This document shows positions 29,145 to 38,760 of a stretch of DNA of 64,000 bases, in pieces (position 1 is the first letter of the stretch; each line of letters begins with the position of its first letter). The position numbers and the translations under genes are program-made. The notes under the pieces were generated by a model. The model was not told the origin of the DNA. It searched no databases and was given only the letters and a program-made list of their open reading frames with translations. The stretch comes from Actinomycetota bacterium (lineage in GTDB: Bacteria > Actinomycetota > Actinomycetes > S36-B12): the NCBI GenBank assembly GCA_016717115.1, contig JADKGE010000001.1:558001-622000 (forward strand). The letters are read 5' to 3'.

Positions 29145-30550
29145 TCAGCGACGGCGCTTGCGCGAGTCGAGGACGGTGATCAGGTCAGAGACGGGCGTCA
29201 TGGCCGCCGAATCGTCGGCGGCTACCACCTCGAGTCGGTAGACGCCCTCGGCGAGGGGCGGCACGGTGGAGCGGAAGGAGCCGTCGGCCCGACGACGCAT
29301 CGTGCGCCTACGCACGACTCGACCCGTGGCCACGTCGACCAGCGTGGCGCGCGCCGACGCGGCCGGACCCACCGTCGAGGCCACGATGTCCAGCTCCTGC
29401 CGGGCGCTGAGCACGGTAGGAGCATCCAGCGAGAAACTGTTGAAGGGTGCATCCTTGTACTGGCTCAGGCGCTTGCGCGTGACGGTGCCGACGACATGGG
29501 ACAGCGCCGCCTCGGCGTTCTGGAGCGAGCCGTGCTTCGTCGACACATAGGTCTCGCGCGGGGTGTCGGACAGCTCGATCGGGGTGGCCGAGACGCGGGG
29601 CACGGTGCCGTCGCCGCCCATGTCCTCGCCGCCCAGGCTCGTGAACATCGTGACCTTGTTGCCGACCAGCCGCGCCGACTGGTCCGTCGGCTGGAAGATG
29701 CCGACGATCGGCGTGATCTGGTAGCCGCCGTCGCGATAGGCGGACTGTGCCTGATGAGCCGTGACCGCCGCCTCGATATCGCGATGGAAGCGCAGGGCGT
29801 CGGCGGCCTTGGCCTTGTCGATCCCGGGGAGCGACGCCTCACCCGGCCGGACGAGGTGCCGCCCATCTCGACCGACGGATAGATGGGCAGCAGCTGGTGC
29901 ATCGACGGGAAGGAGCGCAGGAGCCCACTGAGGTCGACCGAGATGGGGCCGAAACCCTTGTCCATCCCGTTGACGAGGGTCGTGACCGCATTCAGCGACC
30001 CGCGATACGGCGTGCCGAACGTGATGAGGTGCCGCGTGATCTTCCAGCCGTCATGCCGCTCGAGGAAGTCGCGCGCGACGAGACCGCCCATCGAGTGGGC
30101 GAGGAGGACGAGCTTGGCGTCCTGGTTCCCGCTCGCCTTCTTCCAGGCCGCGAGCCACTTGGGTGCGCGATCGGCAAGCTGACGGCCGTGGACCCGGTTG
30201 TCGCGCCGCCAGTCATACGGGTAGTCGAACCAGTTCTTGCCCTCCTCGAGGGTGAGCTCGGCGAACAGGCGGGTCTTGATCTGCGTGTAGCCGTCGATGG
30301 CCCACAGCCCGGGGATGAGATGCAGGTCCTGGACGAGGCGCGGCGCGGTGACACCGTCGCCGAGGTCGTCCTTCGACGGATCGTCCTTGCCCCGGATCTC
30401 GAGGTCCTTGATGCTCCCGCCCAGGGTGAACAGCGCCGAGATCGCGGACTGCGGAGTGATGGCCCACACGTCCTTGCCGTTCTTCTGGAGCACGCTGCCG
30501 GTGATGCCGGGCAGCAGGATGATCAGATCACCGAACTTGCGTCGTGCCAT
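29145..30550 (-). pseudogene. LCAT-like alpha/beta hydrolase (lipase/acyltransferase), one-base frameshift
   Basis: Start MARRKFGDLIILLPGITGSV, where the LPGITGS segment is the oxyanion region of the LCAT family. The nucleophile is in LLAHSMGGLVARDFLE, the acid probably in GGDGTVPRVS and the His in YVSTKHGSLQNAEAAL. The frame breaks at about 29850: VEMGGTSSG continues as EASLPGIDKAKAADALRFHR in the next frame. After residue about 340 there is a beta-sandwich domain (ATLVDVATGRVVRRRTMR, GVYRLEVVAADD). Corrected length is 468 residues, cytosolic. It starts 9 bp after the CHAT stop with AGGAGGACTC, tightly coupled. It probably hydrolyses or transfers acyl chains of phospholipids. Confidence 0.82.
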
Positions 30551-30559
30551 GAGTCCTCC

Positions 30560-31708
30560 TCATTCCGCTTGCTGCAACTCGCGACGCTCGGCGGTGCCGA
30601 CGTCCCCGTAGAAGACCGCGCCGAGGCCGGCGAGATCGGCCCGGCCCCATAGCTCCTGCATCGTGGCCCGTCTGGCCTCGAGTACCGCCCGACCGACGTT
30701 CTCCTGGTCCACGAGGGCCCCGTAGAACGTCTCGACGAAGAGTGCGGCGGCGCGGACGGTCACCGGCCAGCCGAACCCCAGGCAGCCGCTGGCTCCCGCC
30801 GAAAGGAAGGCCGCCGCGACGCCGTTGCCGCCGCCACGAGGGGTGGCCAGGCGTCTGTCGGGAGCGGACCTCGCGCTCCAGCAGGCGCTCGTGATGGCCA
30901 AGTACGGCGGCTTCTGCCACGGCAGATCGACAATGCTGCGGGTGAGCAGCGGGCCGTCTGCCAGCTGGAGCCCGCTCAGACCCGGTCGCCCGGGCAGGAA
31001 GCCCCCATGCCCGGAGAAGTGAAGGACGTCGTAGGCAGTCGCGGCGACGTGCCCGGCGAGGGACGCGTGCGTCGCGGCGTCGCCCTCGAGGACGTCGAGT
31101 CGCAGGTATCCCATCTCGCCGAGCCGCCGCAGTGCCGCGAGCTCCGAGTCGACGTCGCTGAGATCCCTGGACGGGTCGACCACCGCCAGGACGGCGATTG
31201 TCGTGTCCTCGTCGCGGGGGTCACGTTCGGGCCGTGGCCGCGTGCGCGTCGTAACGATCCGGCCGACCGGCCACTTGAGCACGAGCGGCCCCTCGGTGTC
31301 CGCCATCAGCTCCCACGGCAGGTTCAGGGCCGTCTCGTCCGCGTCGATCATCAGTGCCGTCGGCTCGTGCTCTGCGAGGTAGTCACTGCCGGAGGCGCCG
31401 AGGAACGTGTCGTACAGCCGTCGTCCCAGACGGGTCGCCACCCGCGTGGCCTCCTTCGGGTCCGAGCGAAGGCCCTGCGACCAGTCGTCCAGCACGACCA
31501 GATCGGCTTCGATCGCTCGCTGAGCGGGGCCCTTCAAGGCGATGTCGCGCCGCCAGGTGACGGGGGTTCCCTCCTCGTGCATGCGGACGGAGAAGTGCTG
31601 GGTCTGCTCGGTTTTCAGGGCGTCGGATGCGGCGCGCGCAACGCTGATCGTGACGACGCGCGGCATCGTGGTGCCGGTCTCGCGTCGGTATCGACCCAGG
31701 AACGCCAT
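30560..31708 (-). CDS. CHAT-domain cysteine protease
   Basis: An intact 382-residue protein. The N-terminal about 170 residues form a beta-rich domain (VVTISVARAASDALKTEQTQ). The C-terminal CHAT (caspase HetF-associated with TPRs) domain has the catalytic His in LHFSGHGGFLPG and the Cys in LAITSACWSARS, followed by GVAAAFLSAGASGCLGFGWP and an acceptor strand ALFVETFYGALVDQ. No TPR repeats are present, unlike many CHAT proteins. ATG 31708 follows GGAGAC. It is the first gene of the minus-strand operon with the lipase and two caspase-like genes. CHAT proteases activate partner proteins by cleavage in known separase-like and gasdermin systems; the target here is unknown. Confidence 0.87.
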   Translation of the reverse strand: MAFLGRYRRETGTTMPRVVTISVARAASDALKTEQTQHFSVRMHEEGTPVTWRRDIALKGPAQRAIEADLVVLDDWSQGLRSDPKEATRVATRLGRRLYDTFLGASGSDYLAEHEPTALMIDADETALNLPWELMADTEGPLVLKWPVGRIVTTRTRPRPERDPRDEDTTIAVLAVVDPSRDLSDVDSELAALRRLGEMGYLRLDVLEGDAATHASLAGHVAATAYDVLHFSGHGGFLPGRPGLSGLQLADGPLLTRSIVDLPWQKPPYLAITSACWSARSAPDRRLATPRGGGNGVAAAFLSAGASGCLGFGWPVTVRAAALFVETFYGALVDQENVGRAVLEARRATMQELWGRADLAGLGAVFYGDVGTAERRELQQAE

Positions 31709-31865
31709 CGTCTCGTCTCCGGACTCGGGGTACGAATGTGCTTGGCAGCGTAAGGCCTGTCGAGTCGCTGCGGAAGAGCCCGCGCCGGGGTGCGAGATCA
31801 CCCGATCCACCGCCCGTCCGGCGACCGCGGTGGCACACTGATGGTCCACAGCGAGCACCTAGGGG

Positions 31866-32504
31866 ATGCAGATGGATCCGAACAGCACTGCCGTCGTACT
31901 CGTCGAGTTCCAGAACGACTTCACCAGCGAGGGCGGCACGCTGCACGGTGCCGTGAAAGAGGTCATGGACCAGACGAGCATGCTCGACAACACTCACAAG
32001 GCCGTGGCGGCGGCACGCGCGGCAGGGGCGACGATCGTCCATGCGCCCATCCAGTTCGCCGAGGGCTACAACGAGATCACGTCCACCCCGTACGGCATCC
32101 TCAAGGGAGTCGTCGACTCCAACTCGTTCGTCAAGGGCTCGTGGGGAGCTCAGATCATCGATGAGCTCGCGCCGGAGGACGGCGACATCGTCCTCGAGGG
32201 CAAGCGCGGGCTCGACGCGTTCGCGAGCACCAATCTCGACTTCATCCTGCGCAGCAAGGGCATCAAGACGGTCGTCCTCGGCGGCTTCCTCACCAATTGC
32301 TGCGTCGAGTCGACGATGCGATCGGCCTACGAGAAGGGCTTCGAGGTGGTCACGCTCACCGACTGCGTCGGCGCGACCAGCCCAGAGGAGCATGCCAATG
32401 CCATCACCTATGACTACCCGATGTTCTCCAAGCCGATGACGGCGACCGAGTTCGCGGAGACGCTCGCAGGTGCGGAAGTGGACGACGCCTCGCGCGGCTA
32501 CTGA
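31866..32504 (+). CDS. Isochorismatase-family cysteine hydrolase
   Basis: A 212-residue cytosolic enzyme. The catalytic triad of the family is visible: Asp in VEFQNDF, Lys in LEGKRGLDAF and Cys in GFLTNCCVEST. The cis-peptide region before the Cys (LGGFLTNCC) is standard. Members hydrolyse amides or vinyl ethers (nicotinamide, ureidoacrylate, isochorismate); residues here do not pick one. ATG 31866 is chosen, with an alternative ATG at 31872. It is divergent from the CHAT gene (157 bp apart) and 25 bp upstream of the FAD/Fe-S dehydrogenase, possibly co-transcribed. Confidence 0.87.
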   Translation: MQMDPNSTAVVLVEFQNDFTSEGGTLHGAVKEVMDQTSMLDNTHKAVAAARAAGATIVHAPIQFAEGYNEITSTPYGILKGVVDSNSFVKGSWGAQIIDELAPEDGDIVLEGKRGLDAFASTNLDFILRSKGIKTVVLGGFLTNCCVESTMRSAYEKGFEVVTLTDCVGATSPEEHANAITYDYPMFSKPMTATEFAETLAGAEVDDASRGY

Positions 32505-32529
32505 TCTCGGAGCCGTCTAGGTTGGGGGA

Positions 32530-35361
32530 GTGAGTTCCGCCGCCGGTCCCGCGCTGACGACCGACCAGCGCCTCGTCGATGCGGTCAGCCGGGTGCTGCC
32601 CGGTGGCGTGCGGAGCCGAGCCAGTGACCGGCTCGCCTACGCGCACGACGCCTCGCACTATCTGCTGACACCGCAGGCGGTGGTGACCCCCGAGAACGCG
32701 GGCGATGTCGCGCGCCTGCTGCGGGTCAGCGGCGAGCAGGGCATCCCCCTCACCTTCCGCTCCGGGGGAACGAGCCTGAGCGGGCAGGCGACGACGTCGG
32801 GCATCCTCGTCGACACCCGCCGCCACTTCCGACGGATCGAGGTGCTCGACGACGGCCGCCGCGTGCGGGTCCAGCCGGGCGCGACCATCGGCGCGGTCAA
32901 CGCTCGATTGGCTCCGCTCGGCTACAAGCTCGGACCCGACCCGGCCAGCGAGTCCGCGGCCACCGTCGGCGGCGTCGTTGCCAACAACTCGAGCGGGATG
33001 GCGTGTGGCACCGAGTTCAACTCCTACCGCACGATCGAGTCGATGGTGCTTGTGCTGGCGAGCGGGACCGTCGTCGACACGGGCGACCCGGACGCGGACG
33101 GGCTGCTGCGCCAGCGCGAGCCGGACCTGCACGACGGACTGATCCGCCTTCGCGACAGGGTGAGGGGAAACACCACATCGCGGACCATCATCGAGAGCCA
33201 GTTCTCACTGAAGAACACGATGGGCTACGGGCTGAACTCGTTCCTGGACTTCGACAGCCCGGCCGTCATCCTCGCCCACCTCCTGGTCGGCAGCGAAGGC
33301 ACGCTCGGCTTCGTCGCCGAGGTTACGTTCCGCACCGTCGCCATCCGACCCCACGTGGCAACCGGTCTGCTGTTCTTCGGCTCGCTGCACGGCGCGACGG
33401 ATGCACTTCCCGAACTGGTGGGGTCGGGCCTCGCCGCGATCGAGCTGCTGGACGAGACGTCGTTGCGCGTGGCGCAGCGCGACCCCAAGGCGACTCAGGG
33501 CCTCACGTCGATGGTGATCGACCGTCAGGCGGCGCTCCTCGTGGAGTACCAGGAGATGACGGCCGACGCCCTGGCGGCGCGGATCGACGCGGCGCGCCCC
33601 CTTCTCGATCGGCTGCCCCTCGTGGCACCCGCCGACCTGGCGGCGGCCCCGTCGACGAGGGCCGATCTCTGGCACATCCGCAAGGGCCTGTACGCCACCG
33701 TGGCCGGCGCGCGGCCTTCGGGCACGACGGCCCTGCTCGAGGACATCGCCGTTCCCGTGCCGGCGCTCGCGGGCACGTGCGAGTCCCTCATCTCCCTCTT
33801 CGCGCGCCACGACTACCACGACAGCGTGATCTTCGGCCACGCCAAGGACGGCAACATCCACTTCCTGCTCAACGAGCGGTTCGACGACCCCGCGTCGCTC
33901 GTGCGCTACTCGGCGTTCACCGAGGACATGGTCGACCTCGTCCTCGGCCACGACGGGACCCTGAAGGCGGAGCACGGCACGGGACGCATCATGGCTCCGT
34001 TCGTTCGCCGCCAGTACGGCGACGAGCTGTACGACGTGATGGTGGAGGTGAAGCGCCTCCTCGATCCGCATGTCGTGCTGAATCCCGGCGTACTGCTCAA
34101 CGACGACCCCGACTCCCACCTTCGCGACCTCAAGATCACGCCGACGGTGGAGGCTGAGGTCGACCGCTGCGTGGAATGCGGCTACTGCGAGCCCGTGTGC
34201 CCCAGCCGAGACCTGACCCTCACGCCCCGACAACGCATCGTCCTGCGGCGCGCCCTGGCATCCGCGCAGGCCGCCGGCGACCATCGGCTCGTGGCGGAGC
34301 TCGAGGAGGACTACGTCTACGACGGCGTGCAGACCTGTGCGGTCGACGGGATGTGCCAGACGGCCTGCCCGGTGCTCATCGACACGGGCGATCTCGTCCG
34401 CCGACTTCGGGCCGAGCAGCGCAAGCCCATCCAGGATGCGGTCTGGCGCACGGCGGGGCGGCACTGGAAGCCCGTCAGTGCCGGCATCGGCCTGGCACTG
34501 GACATCGCTGCACGCGTGCCGGGATCCGCCCTCGTGCCGGCCTCGGACGCCGCCCGCCGCCTGCTCGGCCCCGACATGGTGCCGAGGTGGGACGCCGCCC
34601 TGCCCGGCGGTGGCGAGCCGCGGACGCCGTGGCACGCCGTAAGCCCCGCGGCGGTCTACTTCCCCGCCTGCGTCAACGCCATGTTCGGCGCCGAGTCGAG
34701 CGGCCCCGGAGTCCGCGCTGCCTTCCTCGAGCTGTGCTCACGCGCAGGCGTGCGCGTGGCCGTGCCCGACGGGATCGGCGAGATGTGCTGCGGCACCCCG
34801 TGGAAGTCGAAGGGGATGGTGGCCGGTCATGAGGCGATGAGCGATCGCGTGGCGCCCTGGGCCTGGGAGGCGACCAGGCACGGCTCGCTTCCCCTCGTCT
34901 GCGATGCGACATCGTGCACCGAGGGGCTCGAGGGCATGCTCGGCGCCGTGGAGAGCGCACACGGTGTCCGGATCGACGTCGTCGATGCCGTGCAGTTCGT
35001 CGCCGACCGCGTGCTGCCGTCGCTGGTCGTCTCGCACCGACTGACGTCGATCGCGCTGCATCCCACCTGCTCATCGACGCGGATGACCGTCAACGCCGAC
35101 CTGCTGGTGCTGGCACGCGCGATCGCGGACGAGGCGGTCGTACCCGAGGGGTGGGGCTGCTGCGCGTTCGCGGGAGATCGCGGACTGCTGCACCCTGAAC
35201 TCACGGCGTCGGCTACGGCGGCCGAGGCCCGCTCGGTTTCCGCTCGGGAGTTCGACGCCTACGCGTCGCTGAACCGCACCTGCGAACTGGGCATGAGTCG
35301 GGCCACCGGACGCCCTTACCGGCACATCCTGGAACTCCTCGAGGAGGCCACGCGCCCCTAG
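32530..35361 (+). CDS. FAD-linked dehydrogenase fused to 4Fe-4S/CCG subunit (GlcD-GlcF type)
   Basis: A 943-residue fusion. The N-terminal VAO-type FAD domain has FRSGGTSLSGQA and VGGVVANNSSGMACG, followed by the substrate cap and HAKDGNIHFLLNE with GTGRIMAPF. The C-terminal part has two 4Fe-4S motifs (CVECGYCEPVCP near 547; CAVDGMCQTACP near 603) and Cys-rich CCG segments (FPACVNAMFG, EMCCGTPWKSKG). This build oxidises a D-2-hydroxy acid (lactate, glycolate or 2-hydroxyglutarate) at the membrane face and passes electrons to quinone. GTG 32530 follows GGGGGA. The TAG stop lies inside a hairpin. Confidence 0.9.
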   Translation: MSSAAGPALTTDQRLVDAVSRVLPGGVRSRASDRLAYAHDASHYLLTPQAVVTPENAGDVARLLRVSGEQGIPLTFRSGGTSLSGQATTSGILVDTRRHFRRIEVLDDGRRVRVQPGATIGAVNARLAPLGYKLGPDPASESAATVGGVVANNSSGMACGTEFNSYRTIESMVLVLASGTVVDTGDPDADGLLRQREPDLHDGLIRLRDRVRGNTTSRTIIESQFSLKNTMGYGLNSFLDFDSPAVILAHLLVGSEGTLGFVAEVTFRTVAIRPHVATGLLFFGSLHGATDALPELVGSGLAAIELLDETSLRVAQRDPKATQGLTSMVIDRQAALLVEYQEMTADALAARIDAARPLLDRLPLVAPADLAAAPSTRADLWHIRKGLYATVAGARPSGTTALLEDIAVPVPALAGTCESLISLFARHDYHDSVIFGHAKDGNIHFLLNERFDDPASLVRYSAFTEDMVDLVLGHDGTLKAEHGTGRIMAPFVRRQYGDELYDVMVEVKRLLDPHVVLNPGVLLNDDPDSHLRDLKITPTVEAEVDRCVECGYCEPVCPSRDLTLTPRQRIVLRRALASAQAAGDHRLVAELEEDYVYDGVQTCAVDGMCQTACPVLIDTGDLVRRLRAEQRKPIQDAVWRTAGRHWKPVSAGIGLALDIAARVPGSALVPASDAARRLLGPDMVPRWDAALPGGGEPRTPWHAVSPAAVYFPACVNAMFGAESSGPGVRAAFLELCSRAGVRVAVPDGIGEMCCGTPWKSKGMVAGHEAMSDRVAPWAWEATRHGSLPLVCDATSCTEGLEGMLGAVESAHGVRIDVVDAVQFVADRVLPSLVVSHRLTSIALHPTCSSTRMTVNADLLVLARAIADEAVVPEGWGCCAFAGDRGLLHPELTASATAAEARSVSAREFDAYASLNRTCELGMSRATGRPYRHILELLEEATRP

Positions 35362-35383
35362 GGCAACGGGACCCTAGGGGCGC
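35352..35383 (+). terminator. Hairpin at the end of the FAD/Fe-S dehydrogenase
   Basis: Perfect 12-bp arms GCGCCCCTAGGG and CCCTAGGGGCGC separated by 8 nt. The TAG stop of the upstream gene lies inside the left arm. It sits between convergent genes, so it may end transcription from both sides. There is no U-tract. Confidence 0.65.
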
Positions 35384-35418
35384 AGCCGTCCCCTAGGACG
35401 CGTGGTGGCTCGCCGACG

Positions 35419-35817
35419 TCAGGACGAGACGGCGGACGCGGGCAGGAAGAACTCCAGCGGGATGCCGTCGGGATCGCGGAAGTTGAGGTGCCAGCCGAAC
35501 GGGGACGACTCGATGTCGGACATCTCGGCGCCGTGCTCGCGCAGCCGAAGCTGCCAGCCGTCGAGCTCGGCTCGGCTCGAGCACACGAATCCGATGTGGT
35601 CGAGGCCGACGCGCTCCTGGGTGAACGACTCGGGGGCGACGGCGGGATCCTGGCGCAGGTCGATGGCCTGCCCGTCCGGCGTCATGAAGACCTTCATCGG
35701 CGCGGGCTCGTCGAACTCCGCAACGAGGGTGAGATCGAACAGGCGGGCGTACCAGTCGGCGCTCTTGTCGATGTCGTGGACGCTCAGAGCGACATGCTGA
35801 AGCACGGGAGTGGTCAT
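35419..35817 (-). CDS. VOC-superfamily (glyoxalase/dioxygenase-like) protein
   Basis: A 132-residue protein with two beta-alpha-beta-beta-beta modules. It begins VLQHVALSVHDIDKSADWYA and ends WHLNFRDPDGIPLEFFLPA. Metal-ligand candidates are His (VALSV region, LQHVAL), His (GLDHIGF) and Glu (PLEFF), the usual set. ATG 35817 follows AGGAAGG. Possible roles are lyase, isomerase, dioxygenase or antibiotic-resistance type; the short length and single domain do not decide. It is divergent from the LuxR regulator. Confidence 0.82.
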   Translation of the reverse strand: MTTPVLQHVALSVHDIDKSADWYARLFDLTLVAEFDEPAPMKVFMTPDGQAIDLRQDPAVAPESFTQERVGLDHIGFVCSSRAELDGWQLRLREHGAEMSDIESSPFGWHLNFRDPDGIPLEFFLPASAVSS

Positions 35818-35979
35818 GGCTTTCCTTCCTAGGGGTGTACGGCTCGTGCACTTCTACGGTCCACCCGCCAGCGGGGGTCTCGCATCAGGGGAAACACCGG
35901 GTTTCCGGCGTCGGGCGTCCCCCGTGTCGAGGGACTTTCGGCCCTGCCGTCGCCGCCGTCGGGCGGAACAGCCTTAGGT

Positions 35980-38706
35980 GTGCTCGTGGGTCGTAGCGCT
36001 GAGCTGACTCAGCTCGACCGCCTGCTGGACGCGGCCCGGCAGGGCAGCGGTGGTCGCATCGTCGTCGTCGGAGATCCGGGTATGGGCAAGTCGACCCTGC
36101 TCGCCGCGGCACGCCGCCGCGCGAGTGGTCGCGGCATGCAGGTGGTCCAGGTGACGGCGACCGAGGGGTCCGCAGGTCATGCGTTCTCCCTCGTCGACGA
36201 TCTCGAGCGCATCTCGGGCCGACAGCCCTCACTCGGCGACGGGGTGGCCGATCGCGGGGACGCGCTGCTCGCGGAACTCACCCGGCGGGCGCTCGACGGC
36301 CCCGTCCTGGTGGTGGTCGACGACGCGCACTTCGCTGATGCGTCCTCCCTGATCGCCCTGGCGGTGGCAGCCGAGCGCGCTGACCAGCTGCCGGTCGGCG
36401 TCATCGTCGCCCTGGCCGGTGACGGCGGCCCCGGAGAGCGCTTCGCCTCGTGGCCGCACCTCTACCTGAGTCCCCTCACCCGGGAGGCCTCGCTGACTGT
36501 CTTGCGGGCGGCCGCGGGGCCCAACCTCCCGCAGCCCGCCGTGTCCATCGTCGACGCCTTCGGCGGCAACCCCTGCGCCCTGACGGAGGCCCCTCGGCTG
36601 CTGACCCCTGACCAGATCTGCGGGCGTGACGCGCTGCCGAGCATCATGCCGGTGCCTGCCGCCCTGCAGCATGCCTGGAGCGGACGGCTCGACGGGTTGT
36701 CCGCAGGCGGGCAGCGGGCCGTGGTCGACGTGGCCATCGCGGGAGCCCGTAGCGACGTCCTCGCCGCCATGGCGTCGGCCACGGGTTGGCAGGACGCTGA
36801 CCTCGACGAGCTCGTCGAGGCCGGCCTGGCAGTGCGGGACCCGACAGGTGGGCCGCCCCGGCTGACGACGGTGGTGCGCGACGTCGTGCTGGCCCGCACC
36901 CGAGGCGCGACCGTCAGGGACGGGCATCGCCGCGCTGCGGAGGCGGCGGAGGCGCTCGACCTGCCGCCCAGGATCGTCATCGACCACCTCGTCCAGTCGG
37001 TGCTGACGGCCAATGCGGGCGTCGCCGCCGCCCTGCAGCGACAGGGTGAGCGCGCCGAGGCATCTGACCACCTCCGCATGGCCAGCGACGCCTGGCAGGC
37101 CGCCGCTCGCCTGTCCGTGACGCCGGCGGAACGGGTGGACAGGGCACTCCACGCGGCGCGGCTCATCATCTCCAACGGGCTCGACTACGCCGACGTCGAC
37201 GATCTCGTCGAGCTCCTGGCCGGGGCCGAGCTCGACGAGGAGTCGGCCTGCTGGGTCGATTGGCTACGAGCCCTCCAGCGATCACACACGGATCCGGACG
37301 CGGCCCTGACCGCGCAGTGGTCGACGATCGTGCGGGCCCGTGCGTCGTCGCCGCACACGGTTCTGATGTTCCTGTGGGACGCGGCGATGAACGCGTGGAC
37401 CCTCGGCAACGTGGTCGAGGGACTGCGAGCGGCACGGGAGTACGCCGAGCTGGAGCGCCGCCTGGAGCCGACCCTCGAGGGCGTCGAGCCGCCGTGGGCC
37501 GGCACCGCCCTCGTGGCAGCGGGACTGTTCCAGGCCGGACAGGTGGCCGAGGCGATGCCCCTTCGAGCTGCCGCGATCGCGGCAGCGGCGGGGGTTGATC
37601 CCGCGGCCGAGCCCTTCGACCGGTTGCTGTCGATGGTCTTCCTGGACGATGTGTTGCTCGACACCAGCGCCGCGTCCGGCGACCGGGCGGTCGCGGCACT
37701 GCAGCGGATGGTGGATGAGTCGGCGCCGCTGGCGTGCCTGTACGGGATCCAGGCGTGGCGGGCCCGAGCGAGCGGCGACTGGCCCGCCGCTCGCGACCTC
37801 CTTGCCGTGGGTCGACCGGTCGCCGTCACGACGTGTGCCACCGGCGTCCAGCTCGGCATGGCAGCCCTCGCCGCGGAACTGGCCGGCATGGCGGGGGATG
37901 ACGACGTGCTCCTCGAGGAGAGCACTGCGCTCCGCGACGCCGCCATGCGCCAGCGGGATCGACGTAGGCTCGCCACGCTGGATCGGGCCCTGGGCCTGCG
38001 CGCCCTGGCCGATGGTCGCCGGGAGCCCGCGATCGCCTCGTTGTCCGCCGCGGCCGACAGTCCGTTCCTCGGGCGAGGCCTTCGAGACGGCGTCCTGCCC
38101 GCCCGCGTCGACCTCGTGGAGGCGCTGGCGAGGTCCGGTGACCTCGAGGCGGCGGCCGTTCGTGGTGAGGAGGTGCGCGCCCACCTGCTGGCCATGAGGG
38201 ATCCGGCGGCCGATGCCCTGTCGGCCCGGGTCGCGGCGCTGGTCTCGGCCGGCGATGAGGCGGCGGGCTGGTACGAGGCAGCCGTCGCCGCTCATGAGGC
38301 GGCACCGGACCCGTTCGAGCACGGGCGCACGCTCCTGCTCCAGGGCGAGCACCTGCGGCGCATGCGCCGACGCACGCATGCCCGGGCCGCCCTGCTGCAG
38401 GCGGAGCGAGCCTTCGACCGGCTGGGCGCGCGACCCTGGCTGGCGCGCACGCGCACCGAGTTGCGTGCTGCCGGAGGCCAGCCGGAGGAGGCCGAGGGTC
38501 TCGATGTCCTGACCCCGCAGGAGACGGCAGTGGCGACCGCGGTCGCCGAGGGACGCAGCAATCGCGAGGTGGCGGAGTTGCTCTTCCTGTCTCCCAAGAC
38601 GGTCGAGTACCACCTCGGCAGCGTCTATAGGAAGCTCGGGGTGCACGGCCGGGGCGCGTTGGCCCGCCGGATGATGGAGGACGCGAAGCGCACAAGCGTG
38701 TCGTGA
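35980..38706 (+). CDS. LAL-type LuxR transcriptional regulator
   Basis: A 908-residue protein starting MLVGRSAELTQLDRLLDAAR. It has an N-terminal ATPase with Walker A GDPGMGKSTLL (about residue 32) and Walker B LVVVDDAHFAD, a long TPR-like helical middle, and a C-terminal LuxR helix-turn-helix (LTPQETAVATAVAEGRSNRE, then LFLSPKTVEYHLGSVYRKLG). Such MalT-like regulators respond to a small ligand or partner protein and activate nearby genes. The acyl-CoA mutase begins 54 bp downstream and could be its target. GTG 35980 coincides with the conserved VGR start. Confidence 0.9.
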   Translation: MLVGRSAELTQLDRLLDAARQGSGGRIVVVGDPGMGKSTLLAAARRRASGRGMQVVQVTATEGSAGHAFSLVDDLERISGRQPSLGDGVADRGDALLAELTRRALDGPVLVVVDDAHFADASSLIALAVAAERADQLPVGVIVALAGDGGPGERFASWPHLYLSPLTREASLTVLRAAAGPNLPQPAVSIVDAFGGNPCALTEAPRLLTPDQICGRDALPSIMPVPAALQHAWSGRLDGLSAGGQRAVVDVAIAGARSDVLAAMASATGWQDADLDELVEAGLAVRDPTGGPPRLTTVVRDVVLARTRGATVRDGHRRAAEAAEALDLPPRIVIDHLVQSVLTANAGVAAALQRQGERAEASDHLRMASDAWQAAARLSVTPAERVDRALHAARLIISNGLDYADVDDLVELLAGAELDEESACWVDWLRALQRSHTDPDAALTAQWSTIVRARASSPHTVLMFLWDAAMNAWTLGNVVEGLRAAREYAELERRLEPTLEGVEPPWAGTALVAAGLFQAGQVAEAMPLRAAAIAAAAGVDPAAEPFDRLLSMVFLDDVLLDTSAASGDRAVAALQRMVDESAPLACLYGIQAWRARASGDWPAARDLLAVGRPVAVTTCATGVQLGMAALAAELAGMAGDDDVLLEESTALRDAAMRQRDRRRLATLDRALGLRALADGRREPAIASLSAAADSPFLGRGLRDGVLPARVDLVEALARSGDLEAAAVRGEEVRAHLLAMRDPAADALSARVAALVSAGDEAAGWYEAAVAAHEAAPDPFEHGRTLLLQGEHLRRMRRRTHARAALLQAERAFDRLGARPWLARTRTELRAAGGQPEEAEGLDVLTPQETAVATAVAEGRSNREVAELLFLSPKTVEYHLGSVYRKLGVHGRGALARRMMEDAKRTSVS

Positions 38707-38760
38707 CCGTTCGACTTCGCCGATCCGAGGCGTACCCTGCGACTGTCGAGGGGAGGACCC

